Origin: Gammaproteobacteria bacterium
Lineage (GTDB): Bacteria > Pseudomonadota > Gammaproteobacteria > QOAV01
Assembly: GCA_003972845.1 (NCBI GenBank)
Contig: QOAV01000213.1
Span: 1-5,751 of the forward strand
Length of the DNA: 5,751 nucleotides
Direction of reading: 5' to 3'
How positions within the stretch are numbered: position 1 is the stretch's first letter; each line of letters opens with the position of its first letter. This document shows positions 5,207 through 5,751 of the stretch, in pieces. A program made the translations under genes and the position numbers. The notes beneath the pieces were generated by a model. It had not been told where the DNA came from. It did not search any database and worked only from the letters and a program-made list of their open reading frames with translations.

Positions 5207-5751
<545 letters not shown>

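Overview
The window looks like a chromosomal, mostly housekeeping stretch from a free-living non-enteric gammaproteobacterium. This rests on the close resemblance of Hsp15, ferrochelatase and adenylate kinase to their E. coli counterparts, a single Gram-negative porin with a C-terminal Phe, moderately high GC, and the presence of adk and hemH on the same strand and close together. A more exact taxon cannot be read from the sequence. There is no sign of mobile elements, CRISPR, tRNA or rRNA.

Layout. Positions 1-263 (minus) hold the 5' part of a membrane-anchored thioredoxin-like disulfide oxidoreductase with a CPVC active site. It is divergent from a tight plus-strand operon. That operon is hslR (Hsp15, 366-761), an HPPK/FolK-like gene (758-1228, ATGA overlap) and an AGCS-family sodium/alanine-glycine symporter (1194-2528, starting 35 nt inside the FolK-like gene behind a strong Shine-Dalgarno). 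A 61-bp convergent gap with a small heptamer repeat follows. Minus-strand genes then run to the right edge: hemH (2590-3582), a 57-aa two-helix membrane protein (3582-3755) sharing one base with hemH (TAATG), an outer-membrane porin (3896-4930) with its own terminator and promoter region, and adk (5206 to beyond the right edge) with a strong, symmetric terminator.

How the genes relate. adk and hemH are direct neighbours in E. coli. Here a separately transcribed porin and a small membrane protein lie between them. The first operon joins a ribosome-rescue protein, a pterin-kinase-like protein and an amino-acid transporter, which is not an obvious pathway.

Points most worth a second look are the FolK-like protein, which keeps the catalytic Asp pair but lacks the usual C-terminal motif and has an odd tail; the coupled 57-aa gene before hemH; and the densely patterned porin control region, with direct repeats 22 bp apart, a dyad over the -10 and a GNRA-type leader hairpin. 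I see no evidence of a defence system or a new mobile system.
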